Shown piece by piece: positions 1-5,085 of a stretch of 10,256 nt of DNA. Below the pieces are notes generated by a model. It saw only the letters and a list, made by a program, of their open reading frames with translations. It did no database searches and was not told the DNA's origin. This stretch comes from Candidatus Woesearchaeota archaeon (GTDB taxonomy: Archaea > Nanobdellota > Nanobdellia > Woesearchaeales > JAGVYJ01): the NCBI GenBank assembly GCA_018303315.1, contig JAGVYJ010000022.1, positions 1-10,256 of the forward strand, in the 5' to 3' direction. Both the position numbers and the translations under genes were made by a program. Position 1 is the first letter of the stretch. Each line of letters starts with the position of its first letter.

Positions 1-48
1 TCTGAATTACATCTTCATTGAATTTGGTAATCGTACCTTCATACAATC

Positions 49-439
49 TCATTTTTTGAACTCTGTGTATTTTTTATTAGAACCTTTTGATTTTTCTATT
101 GGATATTTTTGCTCGTTTTTCTTGAGCTTTTTGTTCAGTTCTGTGGTTAAGTCAATATTGTATCTTTCTGATAATCTGATCACAAAATAGAAAATATCAG
201 CCATCTCCTCAGATAGCTCCTGCTTTTTTGACTCATCCTTGAACAGTTCATCAACCTGTTTTTCAGATTTAAACCTGAAATGCTCCAGTAGCTCGGAAGC
301 CTCTGTCACTATTCCTATTGCCAACTCCTTAGCATTATGATACTGATCCCAGTCCCTTTCGATACTGATCCCAGTCCCTTTCTTCGCAGAATTTCTTTAT
401 CTTCTGCTTAAGCTCATTGATATTTGTTTTGTCATCCAT
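49..439 (-). pseudogene. MazG/dCTPase-like nucleotide pyrophosphohydrolase, frameshifted
   Basis: Family members hydrolyse (d)NTPs such as dCTP to the monophosphate and pyrophosphate and clean the nucleotide pool. The minus strand opens at ATG 437-439 with MDDKTNINELKQK..., reaches RDWDQY, then runs into a 22-bp tandem duplication and stops at 335-337 after only 34 residues. With one repeat copy removed, the frame reads through as a 122-residue protein, the usual family length. It would hold RDWDQYH (21-27), the metal-binding pair E39xxE42 and E71xxD74, and the C-terminal part IDLTTELNKKLKKNEQKYP (89-107). The 3' part is still open from a TTG at 322-324, but a product from there lacks the first helix and is probably inactive. 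The TATA box at 462-471 supports the ATG at 439 rather than the one at 435. The break could be a real mutation, a reversible slippage switch or an assembly error. Confidence 0.85.
339..382. repeat. Perfect 22-bp tandem duplication inside the pyrophosphohydrolase gene
   Basis: Two identical, directly adjacent 22-base units lie at 339-360 and 361-382; each begins GATACTGATC and ends CCCTTTC. Because 22 is not a multiple of three, the extra copy shifts the reading frame. The complete identity of the copies suggests a recent event, or an assembly artefact. Confidence 0.97.
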
Positions 440-461
440 AAGGCAGATAAATAATAACGTT

Positions 462-471
462 TATTTATAAA
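462..471 (-). promoter_or_regulatory. TATA box for the pyrophosphohydrolase gene
   Basis: The minus strand reads TTTATAAATA, centred about 27 bases before the ATG at 439. This is the spacing expected for a nearly leaderless archaeal transcript. No functional data; call made from motif and spacing. Confidence 0.55.
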
Positions 472-551
472 TGATGCTTTTTTACCATATGATATGACCC
501 CTCAAATATTTTTCTTAAAAAGGAGAGGTTAACACGTAGAAACCAGAAAAG

Positions 552-559
552 TTTATATA
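552..559 (+). promoter_or_regulatory. TATA box for the antitoxin-toxin-PspC operon
   Basis: TTTATATA sits about 31 bases before the ATG at 586, consistent with a short-leader or leaderless archaeal mRNA. It supports the start at 586, although ATGs at 601 and 604 are also in frame. Confidence 0.6.
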
Positions 560-585
560 CAGGTTGTTGTATCTATTGATATAAC

Positions 586-876
586 ATGAGAGAATCAATA
601 ATGATGAAGAGAGAGGATATTCTGCGGTATCCCAGGCTTGATACTGTGCTTATGGTGGAGGATTTTATAAAAGAACATGATGGTGATTTTAAGAAGAGAA
701 AGCTATGGGAATCACTTCCTAAAAAAATGATGTACCAGACATTCTGTGTAGTCATAGACTATTTGATTTATTCAAGAAAAGTCTCAATAGATTCAGAAGG
801 AAAGATAGGCTGGATTTATTATCCTGAAATTGCCAGAAAATATTATGAAAGAACGGATTTGGGAAGAAGAAAATGA
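586..876 (+). CDS. Small winged-helix-like protein, probable antitoxin of the adjacent RelE-like toxin
   Basis: A 96-residue protein with no signal peptide or membrane segment. Residues from about 7 to 75 look like a winged-helix DNA-binding fold: helices around LDTVLMVEDFIKEH and KLWESLPKKMMYQTFCVVIDYLI, then a wing-like hairpin VSIDSEGKIGWIYYP. The last residues, KYYERTDLGRRK, are basic. Its stop overlaps the start of the toxin gene by 4 bases (ATGA), the usual arrangement for a co-translated antitoxin/toxin pair. The role as toxin-neutralising autorepressor is inferred from position and fold, not from a recognised antitoxin family. A degraded copy of its C-terminus at 3692-3739 shows that this gene and its partner were once present twice. 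The start could instead be 601 or 604; 586 is preferred because of the TATA spacing. Confidence 0.75.
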   Translation: MRESIMMKREDILRYPRLDTVLMVEDFIKEHDGDFKKRKLWESLPKKMMYQTFCVVIDYLIYSRKVSIDSEGKIGWIYYPEIARKYYERTDLGRRK

Positions 877-1205
877 AACTTCCATCAACAATAAGATTTT
901 TTGATGAGGATATAAAGAAAGCCTTTTACAAATTGGAGAATGGAGACTATTCTGAAAAAGAATTATTTCGTTTGATGAATCAGGCAATCAACAATATTGA
1001 GAAAAATGCTTTTTGCGGAATTCAATTGCCAAAAAGATTGATTCCCCCAGCATACTCAAAGAAAAACATCAAAAATCTCTGGAAGTATGATTTACCAAGA
1101 GGCTGGAGGTTGATGTACTCTGTTGTAAACGAAGAATTGGTTGTCGTGAGCATTGTTCTTGAATGGTTCGACCATAAAGAATATGAAAGAAGGTTTAAGT
1201 ATTGA
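873..1205 (+). CDS. RelE/ParE-superfamily toxin-like protein
   Basis: A 110-residue protein resembling archaeal RelE/ParE-fold toxins; RelE members cut mRNA on the ribosome and ParE members inhibit gyrase. The helical N-terminal half (about 11-46) is followed by the typical beta-rich half: NLWKYDLPRGWRLMYSV (68-84), the strand EELVVVSIVLEWF (87-99) and the terminal DHKEYERRF (100-108). The WKYDLPRGWRLMY block corresponds to the 'yRlr.gdyRliy' region of the family, and the basic C-terminus is where catalytic residues usually lie. It overlaps the upstream gene by 4 bases and is followed 7 bases later by the PspC gene. Which subfamily it belongs to, and whether it is an active nuclease, cannot be told from sequence reading alone. 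Confidence 0.75.
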   Translation: MKLPSTIRFFDEDIKKAFYKLENGDYSEKELFRLMNQAINNIEKNAFCGIQLPKRLIPPAYSKKNIKNLWKYDLPRGWRLMYSVVNEELVVVSIVLEWFDHKEYERRFKY

Positions 1206-1212
1206 AAACATT

Positions 1213-1428
1213 ATGCCCAAAAAACCCATTAGACAAATCAAGCGCCTCTACCGCTCAAGAAAGGAAAGAATGCTCGGCGGTGTGTGTGGGGGCCTGGCTG
1301 AGTACTTTGAGGTAGACCCAGCTATTGTCAGGCTTATATGGATACTATTGATATTCTTCAGCATGGGAGGAGCAATCCTTGCCTACTTGATAGCATGGGT
1401 GATAATACCGGAAAGGCCAGTGAGGTGA
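1213..1428 (+). CDS. PspC-family membrane protein
   Basis: A 71-residue protein covering essentially one PspC domain. A basic N-terminus (KKPIRQIKRLYRSRKER) is followed by the family signature GGVCGGLAEYFEVDP (22-36) and a hydrophobic stretch at about 39-66, which forms one or two membrane helices ending in AWVIIP. In bacteria PspC senses envelope stress with PspB and releases PspA from PspF; stand-alone archaeal copies have no defined partner. The start chosen is ATG 1213; an in-frame TTG at 1153 would overlap the toxin gene by 53 bases and add residues outside the domain. The gene begins 7 bases after the toxin stop, so co-transcription with the toxin-antitoxin pair is likely. Fragments of a RelE toxin follow in frame directly behind its stop. 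Confidence 0.88.
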   Translation: MPKKPIRQIKRLYRSRKERMLGGVCGGLAEYFEVDPAIVRLIWILLIFFSMGGAILAYLIAWVIIPERPVR

Positions 1429-1584
1429 AATTGCAGGACTTATCCTCACGTTACGAGGCTGGCAGGCTCAAAATATTACCGGTTAGGTGCTGGAGATTAT
1501 CGCTTATTATTGGACGTAATTGAAAATAAGTTAATTATTCTTGTTGTGGAAACTGGACATCGTAAGAATATATGGTCAAAGTTG
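1429..1584 (+). pseudogene. C-terminal half of a second RelE toxin (5'-truncated relic)
   Basis: Directly after the PspC stop and in the same frame lies open sequence with no start codon. It reads YPHVTRLAGSKYYRLGAGD, then YRLLLDVIENKLIILVVE and TGHRKNIW. This matches the second half of archaeal RelE toxins: 'PHVkrLkGs.yYRLRvGdYRvildi..gklvIlvikvGHRk.iY'. The N-terminal half, about 30-40 residues, is missing. It differs from the intact toxin at 873-1205, so it comes from another toxin lineage. The frame stays open to a stop at 1657-1659 inside the antisense of the neighbouring gene, beyond where the homology ends. The best reading is a decayed toxin-antitoxin locus whose 5' part was lost where the PspC gene now ends. 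Confidence 0.75.
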
Positions 1585-1593
1585 AGGAATCTC

Positions 1594-2589
1594 CTATTCT
1601 ATCAGATCGCCTTTCCATATCTCAGAAGATTCATCGCGGTTGAAAACCCTGAACAATGATAAAAAACCTATGTAATGTAGCGGCCATGCAAGAAACATTG
1701 TAACTGGAAGTCCGATGAAGGTTATTTCAGGTAAGGGCCAATTCATATACAGCCATACCTTCGGTATAAGATTCTGGGATTCCATCATTATTGCAAGAAC
1801 AAATGAGCCCAGTAATATTGAAATTAACGGGGTCGGGTAATGGTGTATTATGTCTTTAATAAGGGAAGTCTTATGCTCTCTGTACTCAAAGTATTCCAGA
1901 ATAAACCATGTGCTGAGAAACAGCAACATGATTAACTCAAAAGGCAGAACATAGTTTGAGGTCTGGTAATTTAAATCTCTGACTTCGCCGAGCCTTAGAG
2001 TCTGTCCGGAATAGTCCTGGATAAACAAAGTTGCTGCTATCACCAGAAGCAGCGTACCTAACATGCCTAACCCAGGAAAAAAAACTTTCTCCCAGTTGAA
2101 AGTTGTCTTCACATAGGTTTTTCCTTTGTGCAAATAGTCGAATATTGCCTTTGTCGCCAGGCAGCTTTCAGTTATCACAAGCCAGTACGTTGCAAAGCAG
2201 GGTATGGAAAACAAGAGCATGCCCGAAAAATCCCAGCCAGGATATATCCACAGCTTCCCCAGCCAGTCAACGACCAATTCAACAATGAACCCTCCAATAA
2301 CTGACACCGCCAGAAAGGAGACCAGATTGTTCCTGCTTTTCGTTATTTCCCTTACAAGGGACTTCTTAGAGAGTTTTAGCGTAATCGCCTCAGAAATCAT
2401 GATTATGCCTGCAAGAAACAAAACAAAAAAAATGAAGCGGGAATAAAAACCCCAGCCAGCAACTTCTTCAGGAAAGAATATAGGGCTGTAGGAAAGAACC
2501 ACCAATAGAATTCCAGTATAAAACCATTTATTCATATCGACATTTACAGAAAACTGTTTTATAAAGTTACTCATTTTCTGAATTCGCAT
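1594..2589 (-). CDS. Polytopic membrane protein with an internal repeat, function unknown
   Basis: A 331-residue protein with about eight hydrophobic helices and short charged loops; I do not recognise it with certainty. Two halves share a pattern. Residues 99-119 (G.FIVELVV...LGKLWIYPGW) contain E104, W114, Y116 and W119. Residues 260-284 (GSFVLAIMME...KVWLYMNW) contain E270, W279, Y281 and W284. This points to a fourfold-helix unit that was duplicated. The pattern of an in-membrane Glu followed by WxYxxW recalls lycopene-cyclase/carotenoid-type membrane domains, but that is only a resemblance. In-frame ATGs at codons 1, 6 and 19 are possible starts; 2589 is the longest, and no Shine-Dalgarno site decides between them. 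The gene stands alone on its strand, convergent with the PspC/RelE relic and divergent from fic. Confidence 0.75.
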   Translation of the reverse strand: MRIQKMSNFIKQFSVNVDMNKWFYTGILLVVLSYSPIFFPEEVAGWGFYSRFIFFVLFLAGIIMISEAITLKLSKKSLVREITKSRNNLVSFLAVSVIGGFIVELVVDWLGKLWIYPGWDFSGMLLFSIPCFATYWLVITESCLATKAIFDYLHKGKTYVKTTFNWEKVFFPGLGMLGTLLLVIAATLFIQDYSGQTLRLGEVRDLNYQTSNYVLPFELIMLLFLSTWFILEYFEYREHKTSLIKDIIHHYPTPLISILLGSFVLAIMMESQNLIPKVWLYMNWPLPEITFIGLPVTMFLAWPLHYIGFLSLFRVFNRDESSEIWKGDLIE

Positions 2590-2615
2590 ACACTATGACA
2601 GCACCGCATGCAGAG

Positions 2616-2639
2616 CCACCGGATTTAGCCGGCCTGTGG
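2616..2639. other. GC-rich imperfect hairpin in the divergent intergenic region
   Basis: CCACCGG (2616-2622) and CCGG-CCT-GTGG (2629-2639) can pair around an ATTTAG loop with a CCT bulge. It lies in the 139-base gap between the membrane-protein gene and fic, in locally GC-rich sequence, and would fall in the 5' leader of the minus-strand gene. It might be a leader structure or a relic of something else; there is no further support. Confidence 0.25.
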
Positions 2640-2674
2640 GAAGCTTCTGCTGAGGTGGCCACAAACTAACCTAA

Positions 2675-2716
2675 ATGTAGTCACCCTAAACAAAAACATT
2701 TAAATATGTAGTCACC
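2675..2716. repeat. Direct 11-bp repeat flanking the fic TATA box
   Basis: ATGTAGTCACC occurs at 2675-2685 and again at 2706-2716, 31 bases apart. The TATA box lies between them and the second copy covers the predicted transcription start. An inverted 11-bp match to the first copy's core (GGGTGACTACA, complement of TGTAGTCACCC at 2676-2686) is found at 3658-3668, near the 3' end of fic. The upstream pair could be operator sites; the inverted match could instead mark ends of a once-mobile unit. Confidence 0.55.
2699..2706 (+). promoter_or_regulatory. TATA box for fic
   Basis: TTTAAATA is centred about 26 bases before the ATG at 2729, which implies a leaderless mRNA and supports that start. 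The core is nearly symmetrical, so it might also serve the minus-strand membrane-protein gene with a roughly 85-base leader; that second use is speculative. Confidence 0.6.
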
Positions 2717-2728
2717 TATTATGCTATT

Positions 2729-3688
2729 ATGCATATAGAAAAGCGAAAGTCCGGAAAGAGAACCAAGTACTACCTTGCGCATTCATACAGGGAAGGCGCT
2801 AAAGTTCACAAGTTCAGGAAGTATCTGGGGCAGGATTTAACAAAGGACAAGCTCAATGAAAGAAAACAAATCGCAGAAAAGCTCATATTGGAGGAAATCC
2901 ATAAGTACAACATCATAAAAGACCCCTTGCAGTTTGAGCTATCAAAAGAGGAAATAGAGCAAATCAGGGCTTTGGAGAAAAGTATCCCCCTGAAAATAGC
3001 TCACCTCTCAGAACGTGATTGGAAGGTATTCTCCGAAATCTTCACCTACAACACAAACGCAATAGAAGGGAGCAAATTAAACCAAAAAGAAGTCAATGAC
3101 CTGTTGGAAAAAGGCAAATGGCCTGACAAGTCAAAAGAGGATATCGCAGAGGCGTATGGTGCTGATGAGGCGATACGATATATAAGGGCAACAAAAGAGC
3201 ATATGTCAGTACCTCTCATCAGGCAAATACACAAGATTGTCTTCAAGAACTCAAAACCGTTCGCAGGAAAATTGAGGAAGAAAGGAGAAGAAGTTGTTGT
3301 TATGGACAGCAGGGGCAATGTAGTCCATGAAGGAGCCTCTCAGGGAAGGATAAGCCACTTGCTAAAAAAGCTGACTGAATGGTACGATGATAACAAATCT
3401 AAATATCCGGCATTAGTTCTCGGTGCAGTAGCCCACAACCAGTTTGAGAACATACACCCGTTCAGAGATGGAAACGGCAGGGTTGGGAGAATACTCTTAA
3501 ACAACATACTCATTAAGCACGGTTTGCCTCCGATAAACATAGACATCAAGAATAGGGCAGAATATTATGCCACGCTGAAGGCATATGAATCCAGCAAAGA
3601 CTTAAAGCCTGCAATAGAACTATACATGAAAGAATATAAAAGCCTAAAAAAAGAATTGGGTGACTACAAAAACACGAAGAAATCGTAG
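2729..3688 (+). CDS. Fic-domain protein (probable AMP-transferase), self-inhibited class II type
   Basis: A 319-residue protein. Fic enzymes transfer a nucleotide monophosphate, usually AMP from ATP, to hydroxyl side chains of target proteins. The active-site motif HPFRDGNGRVGR is complete at 243-254, with catalytic H243 and the phosphate-binding GNGR loop. Upstream, TNAIEG (109-114) fits the (S/T)xxxE(G/N) inhibitory helix; as it precedes the Fic core, this is a class II, self-inhibited architecture with E113 as the inhibitory glutamate. The flap region is around GEEVVVMDSRGNVVHEGAS (186-204). The basic N-terminus (1-37, with KYYLAHSYREGAKVHKFRKYLG) resembles the small N-terminal module of some archaeal Fic proteins and IS1634/IS4-type transposases and may bind nucleic acid (inference). 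No separate antitoxin is encoded next to it, as expected for class II. Target unknown. Confidence 0.92.
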   Translation: MHIEKRKSGKRTKYYLAHSYREGAKVHKFRKYLGQDLTKDKLNERKQIAEKLILEEIHKYNIIKDPLQFELSKEEIEQIRALEKSIPLKIAHLSERDWKVFSEIFTYNTNAIEGSKLNQKEVNDLLEKGKWPDKSKEDIAEAYGADEAIRYIRATKEHMSVPLIRQIHKIVFKNSKPFAGKLRKKGEEVVVMDSRGNVVHEGASQGRISHLLKKLTEWYDDNKSKYPALVLGAVAHNQFENIHPFRDGNGRVGRILLNNILIKHGLPPINIDIKNRAEYYATLKAYESSKDLKPAIELYMKEYKSLKKELGDYKNTKKS

Positions 3689-3691
3689 ATT

Positions 3692-3780
3692 TCCTGTGTC
3701 CCGCTTGCTGGAAAATATTATAAAAGAAAGGATTTATGAGACTGCCATCAACAATAAGATTTTTTGAATATCGGAAATAA
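3692..3780 (+). pseudogene. Degraded copy of the antitoxin/toxin gene junction
   Basis: This stretch repeats the junction of the intact pair at 836-904. The antitoxin frame reads ISCVPLAGKYYKRKDL and stops at 3737-3739, against IYYPEIARKYYERTDLGRRK in the intact gene. The toxin frame starts at 3736 with MRLPSTIRFF, against MKLPSTIRFF, but ends after 14 codons at 3778-3780. At DNA level, 3711-3735 differs from 836-860 at two positions, bases matching 861-872 (12 bases, four codons) are missing, and 3745-3767 is identical to 882-904 over 23 bases. Even the overlapping stop/start is kept. It is a relic of a second copy of the module, abutting the fic stop codon. Confidence 0.85.
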
Positions 3781-3782
3781 AA

Positions 3783-4049
3783 ATGAGATTCGGCGACGTC
3801 TTTGATACCCTGGCTGGCGGCGAGCCTAAAACGCTTGAGCAAATCACAGCCGAGGTAAGCGGGAAAACTGGCAATCCAGAATCAGAGGCAGTCGTCAAGG
3901 CCATACTCACAGCCTATGTAAATGGATTGGGTTTCATTGAACTGCGTCTGGGAACAGATTCTCCTGACACATACATTCTGACTGATGCAGGAAGGGAAAG
4001 AATTGAATATAATGAGAGGATTGCCAAATACAGAATGGGCCACAAGTGA
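3783..4049 (+). CDS. Hypothetical small protein, possible winged helix
   Basis: An 88-residue soluble protein that I do not recognise. The order of predicted elements is helix (DVFDTLAG), helix (TLEQITAEVSG), a longer helix (ESEAVVKAILTAYVNGLGF), then strand IELRL, a loop, strand TYILTDAGRERIEY and a final basic helix. YILTDAGRE resembles the 'Y.LT..G+' wing of many archaeal winged-helix regulators, so a DNA-binding role is plausible but unproven. The ATG at 3783 follows the toxin relic's stop by 2 bases and has neither a Shine-Dalgarno site nor a TATA box at the standard distance. It may therefore be transcribed with fic, 95 bases upstream. Its base composition looks more GC-rich than fic and closer to the genes on its right. 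It converges with the HEPN gene across a 33-base gap. Confidence 0.65.
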   Translation: MRFGDVFDTLAGGEPKTLEQITAEVSGKTGNPESEAVVKAILTAYVNGLGFIELRLGTDSPDTYILTDAGRERIEYNERIAKYRMGHK

Positions 4050-4082
4050 GTTCCTGCTTGCCAGCCCTTAAAACCCTCTGCC

Positions 4083-4523
4083 TCATTTTTTTGAGTTTGA
4101 GAAATGCATTTCAAACCTTCTTCTGAGTTCAGGAATCACTTTTCTGGCAAAGCCGATGATTTCCCCTGTTTCCTCAGCAGCCACCTTTTTTCCCCTGTAA
4201 TTAATGTCATTTCTTATCTCCCTGTAACGGTCAGCTTTCAGCACTTCTCCCTCCTGAAGAAGTTTCCTCTCAAGCGCAAACGAAAACACAGCTTCGTGCG
4301 AATATGGCTTGTAGCCTTCCAGTGCTAAAAATGACTGCAACGCTTCGCGAATCACTTCATAAGCGTCCTCAAATCTGAAGGAGGCATTTTTCTCACTCAA
4401 CGGCAACTTCCCCACATCCTTAAGTCTTTCCTCTGCCTGGGCAAATAAAGACCTCGCTTCAGCAGGATTCGGGCTTCCCTTAATTATTTTCCCTTCCTTT
4501 ACAAAATCAGATATTTTTCTCAT
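4083..4523 (-). CDS. HEPN-domain protein, partner of the adjacent nucleotidyltransferase
   Basis: A 146-residue helical protein of the HEPN superfamily. In HEPN/MNT pairs the HEPN member is usually the toxin, an RNase acting through an R-x4-6-H motif, and the nucleotidyltransferase neutralises it, in HepT/MntA by adding AMP to a tyrosine near that motif. The family core is visible as RFEDAYEVIREALQSFLALEGYKPYSHEAVFSF (50-82) and the terminal signature RNDINYRGKKV (104-114). The histidine expected after R104 is absent: the sequence is R-NDIN-Y109. Loss of RNase activity, a different chemistry or a substrate-binding role are all possible; RNDxxYxG forms occur in other archaeal HEPN proteins. 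The start overlaps the stop of the upstream gene by 4 bases (ATGA), so the two are translationally coupled. Confidence 0.85.
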   Translation of the reverse strand: MRKISDFVKEGKIIKGSPNPAEARSLFAQAEERLKDVGKLPLSEKNASFRFEDAYEVIREALQSFLALEGYKPYSHEAVFSFALERKLLQEGEVLKADRYREIRNDINYRGKKVAAEETGEIIGFARKVIPELRRRFEMHFSNSKK

Positions 4524-5053
4524 CTTACTTCCAAAAACCCATGCAAAACAATGCCGTTGGCAAGGCTATTCCAGAATTCTTTTTCAATCTTTTCCTTTTG
4601 AAGCTCATGGATATTTATCTTCCTTCGCAGTATTTTCGCAAATGCTGAAACATCAGCCACAATGGTTTTTCTTGTCAGTACAGCTAGGTCTATGTCGCTG
4701 CCTTCGGTGTCCTCTCCTCTTGAATAGGAGCCGAATAGCACAATAGCTTCAGGCCGCTGATACTCTTCAACCAGCTTTTCCATCAGCCCGGATTTTGCAA
4801 GGGCGAGCAGGTTGTAGCTCCTTTTGACTGCCAGAAACATGCTATGTTCTCTATTTGCTGAGACTAGTACGAGCCCATGCTCCGTCTTCCTTATCAGAAG
4901 ATTTTCTTTTGCCAGCTCTGAAACTACCTTTCTTACCCAGGGAAAAGATACCTTAACCTTCCTAGATAATTCCCGTAAATGGAATTCACTGGTAGGGTTA
5001 ATCAGGAAATGTTCCAGCACTTTGTCTTTCTTATTAGTAACTAAACTTTCCAT
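4520..5053 (-). CDS. Winged-helix/minimal nucleotidyltransferase (MNT) fusion, probable antitoxin and autoregulator
   Basis: A 177-residue protein with two parts. Residues 8-65 form a winged helix: KKDKVLEHFLINPTSEFHLR, then ELSRKVKVSFPWVRKVVSELAKENLLIR with the recognition helix at about 35-48. Residues 100-170 are a DNA-polymerase-beta-type minimal nucleotidyltransferase with GSYSRGEDTEGSDIDLAVL: G108-S109 and the metal-binding D120 and D122 are present, so it should be active. MNT proteins of this group modify their HEPN partner, which here overlaps by 4 bases. The DNA-binding domain suggests the protein also represses its own operon, and a perfect 20-bp palindrome sits directly against its start codon. 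The TATA box at 5078-5085 supports the ATG at 5051-5053. NTase-wHTH fusions are known in archaea; the target of this one is inferred. Confidence 0.88.
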   Translation of the reverse strand: MESLVTNKKDKVLEHFLINPTSEFHLRELSRKVKVSFPWVRKVVSELAKENLLIRKTEHGLVLVSANREHSMFLAVKRSYNLLALAKSGLMEKLVEEYQRPEAIVLFGSYSRGEDTEGSDIDLAVLTRKTIVADVSAFAKILRRKINIHELQKEKIEKEFWNSLANGIVLHGFLEVR

Positions 5054-5073
5054 TTGATAACTATAGTTATCAA
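5054..5073. promoter_or_regulatory. Perfect 20-bp palindrome, probable operator of the HEPN/MNT operon
   Basis: TTGATAACTA followed directly by its exact inverse complement TAGTTATCAA, with no spacer and no mismatch. It fills the space between the minus-strand TATA box and the start codon at 5053, covering the predicted transcription start. A dimeric winged-helix protein bound here would block transcription; the first gene of the operon encodes such a domain. Confidence 0.75.
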
Positions 5074-5077
5074 CTGA

Positions 5078-5085
5078 TATTTAAA
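5078..5085 (-). promoter_or_regulatory. TATA box of the HEPN/MNT operon
   Basis: The minus strand reads TTTAAATA, centred about 29 bases ahead of the ATG at 5053, implying a leaderless or nearly leaderless mRNA. It lies 4 bases beyond the 20-bp palindrome. Confidence 0.6.

Noticed and set aside
440..551. GGAGAGG near 521-527 as a ribosome-binding site for an unlisted small gene
   Set aside because: No start codon with a sensible open frame follows at the right distance, and it lies upstream of the TATA box at 552.
1153..1212. Upstream TTG start for the PspC gene
   Set aside because: It would overlap the toxin gene by 53 bases and add residues outside the PspC domain; ATG 1213 gives a standard single-domain protein.
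1338..1523. 61-codon open frame across the PspC 3' end, first read as the RelE relic with a frameshift
   Set aside because: The frame continuing directly from the PspC stop gives a continuous RelE match (PHVTRLAGS... to GHRKNIW), so no frameshift is needed and the other frame is a shadow.
2616..2650. tRNA T-arm-like sequence (GCCGG-CTAAAT-CCGG on the minus strand), considered as a tRNA fragment or attachment site
   Set aside because: The loop lacks the TTC-like consensus, and no acceptor, D or anticodon arms can be built around it.
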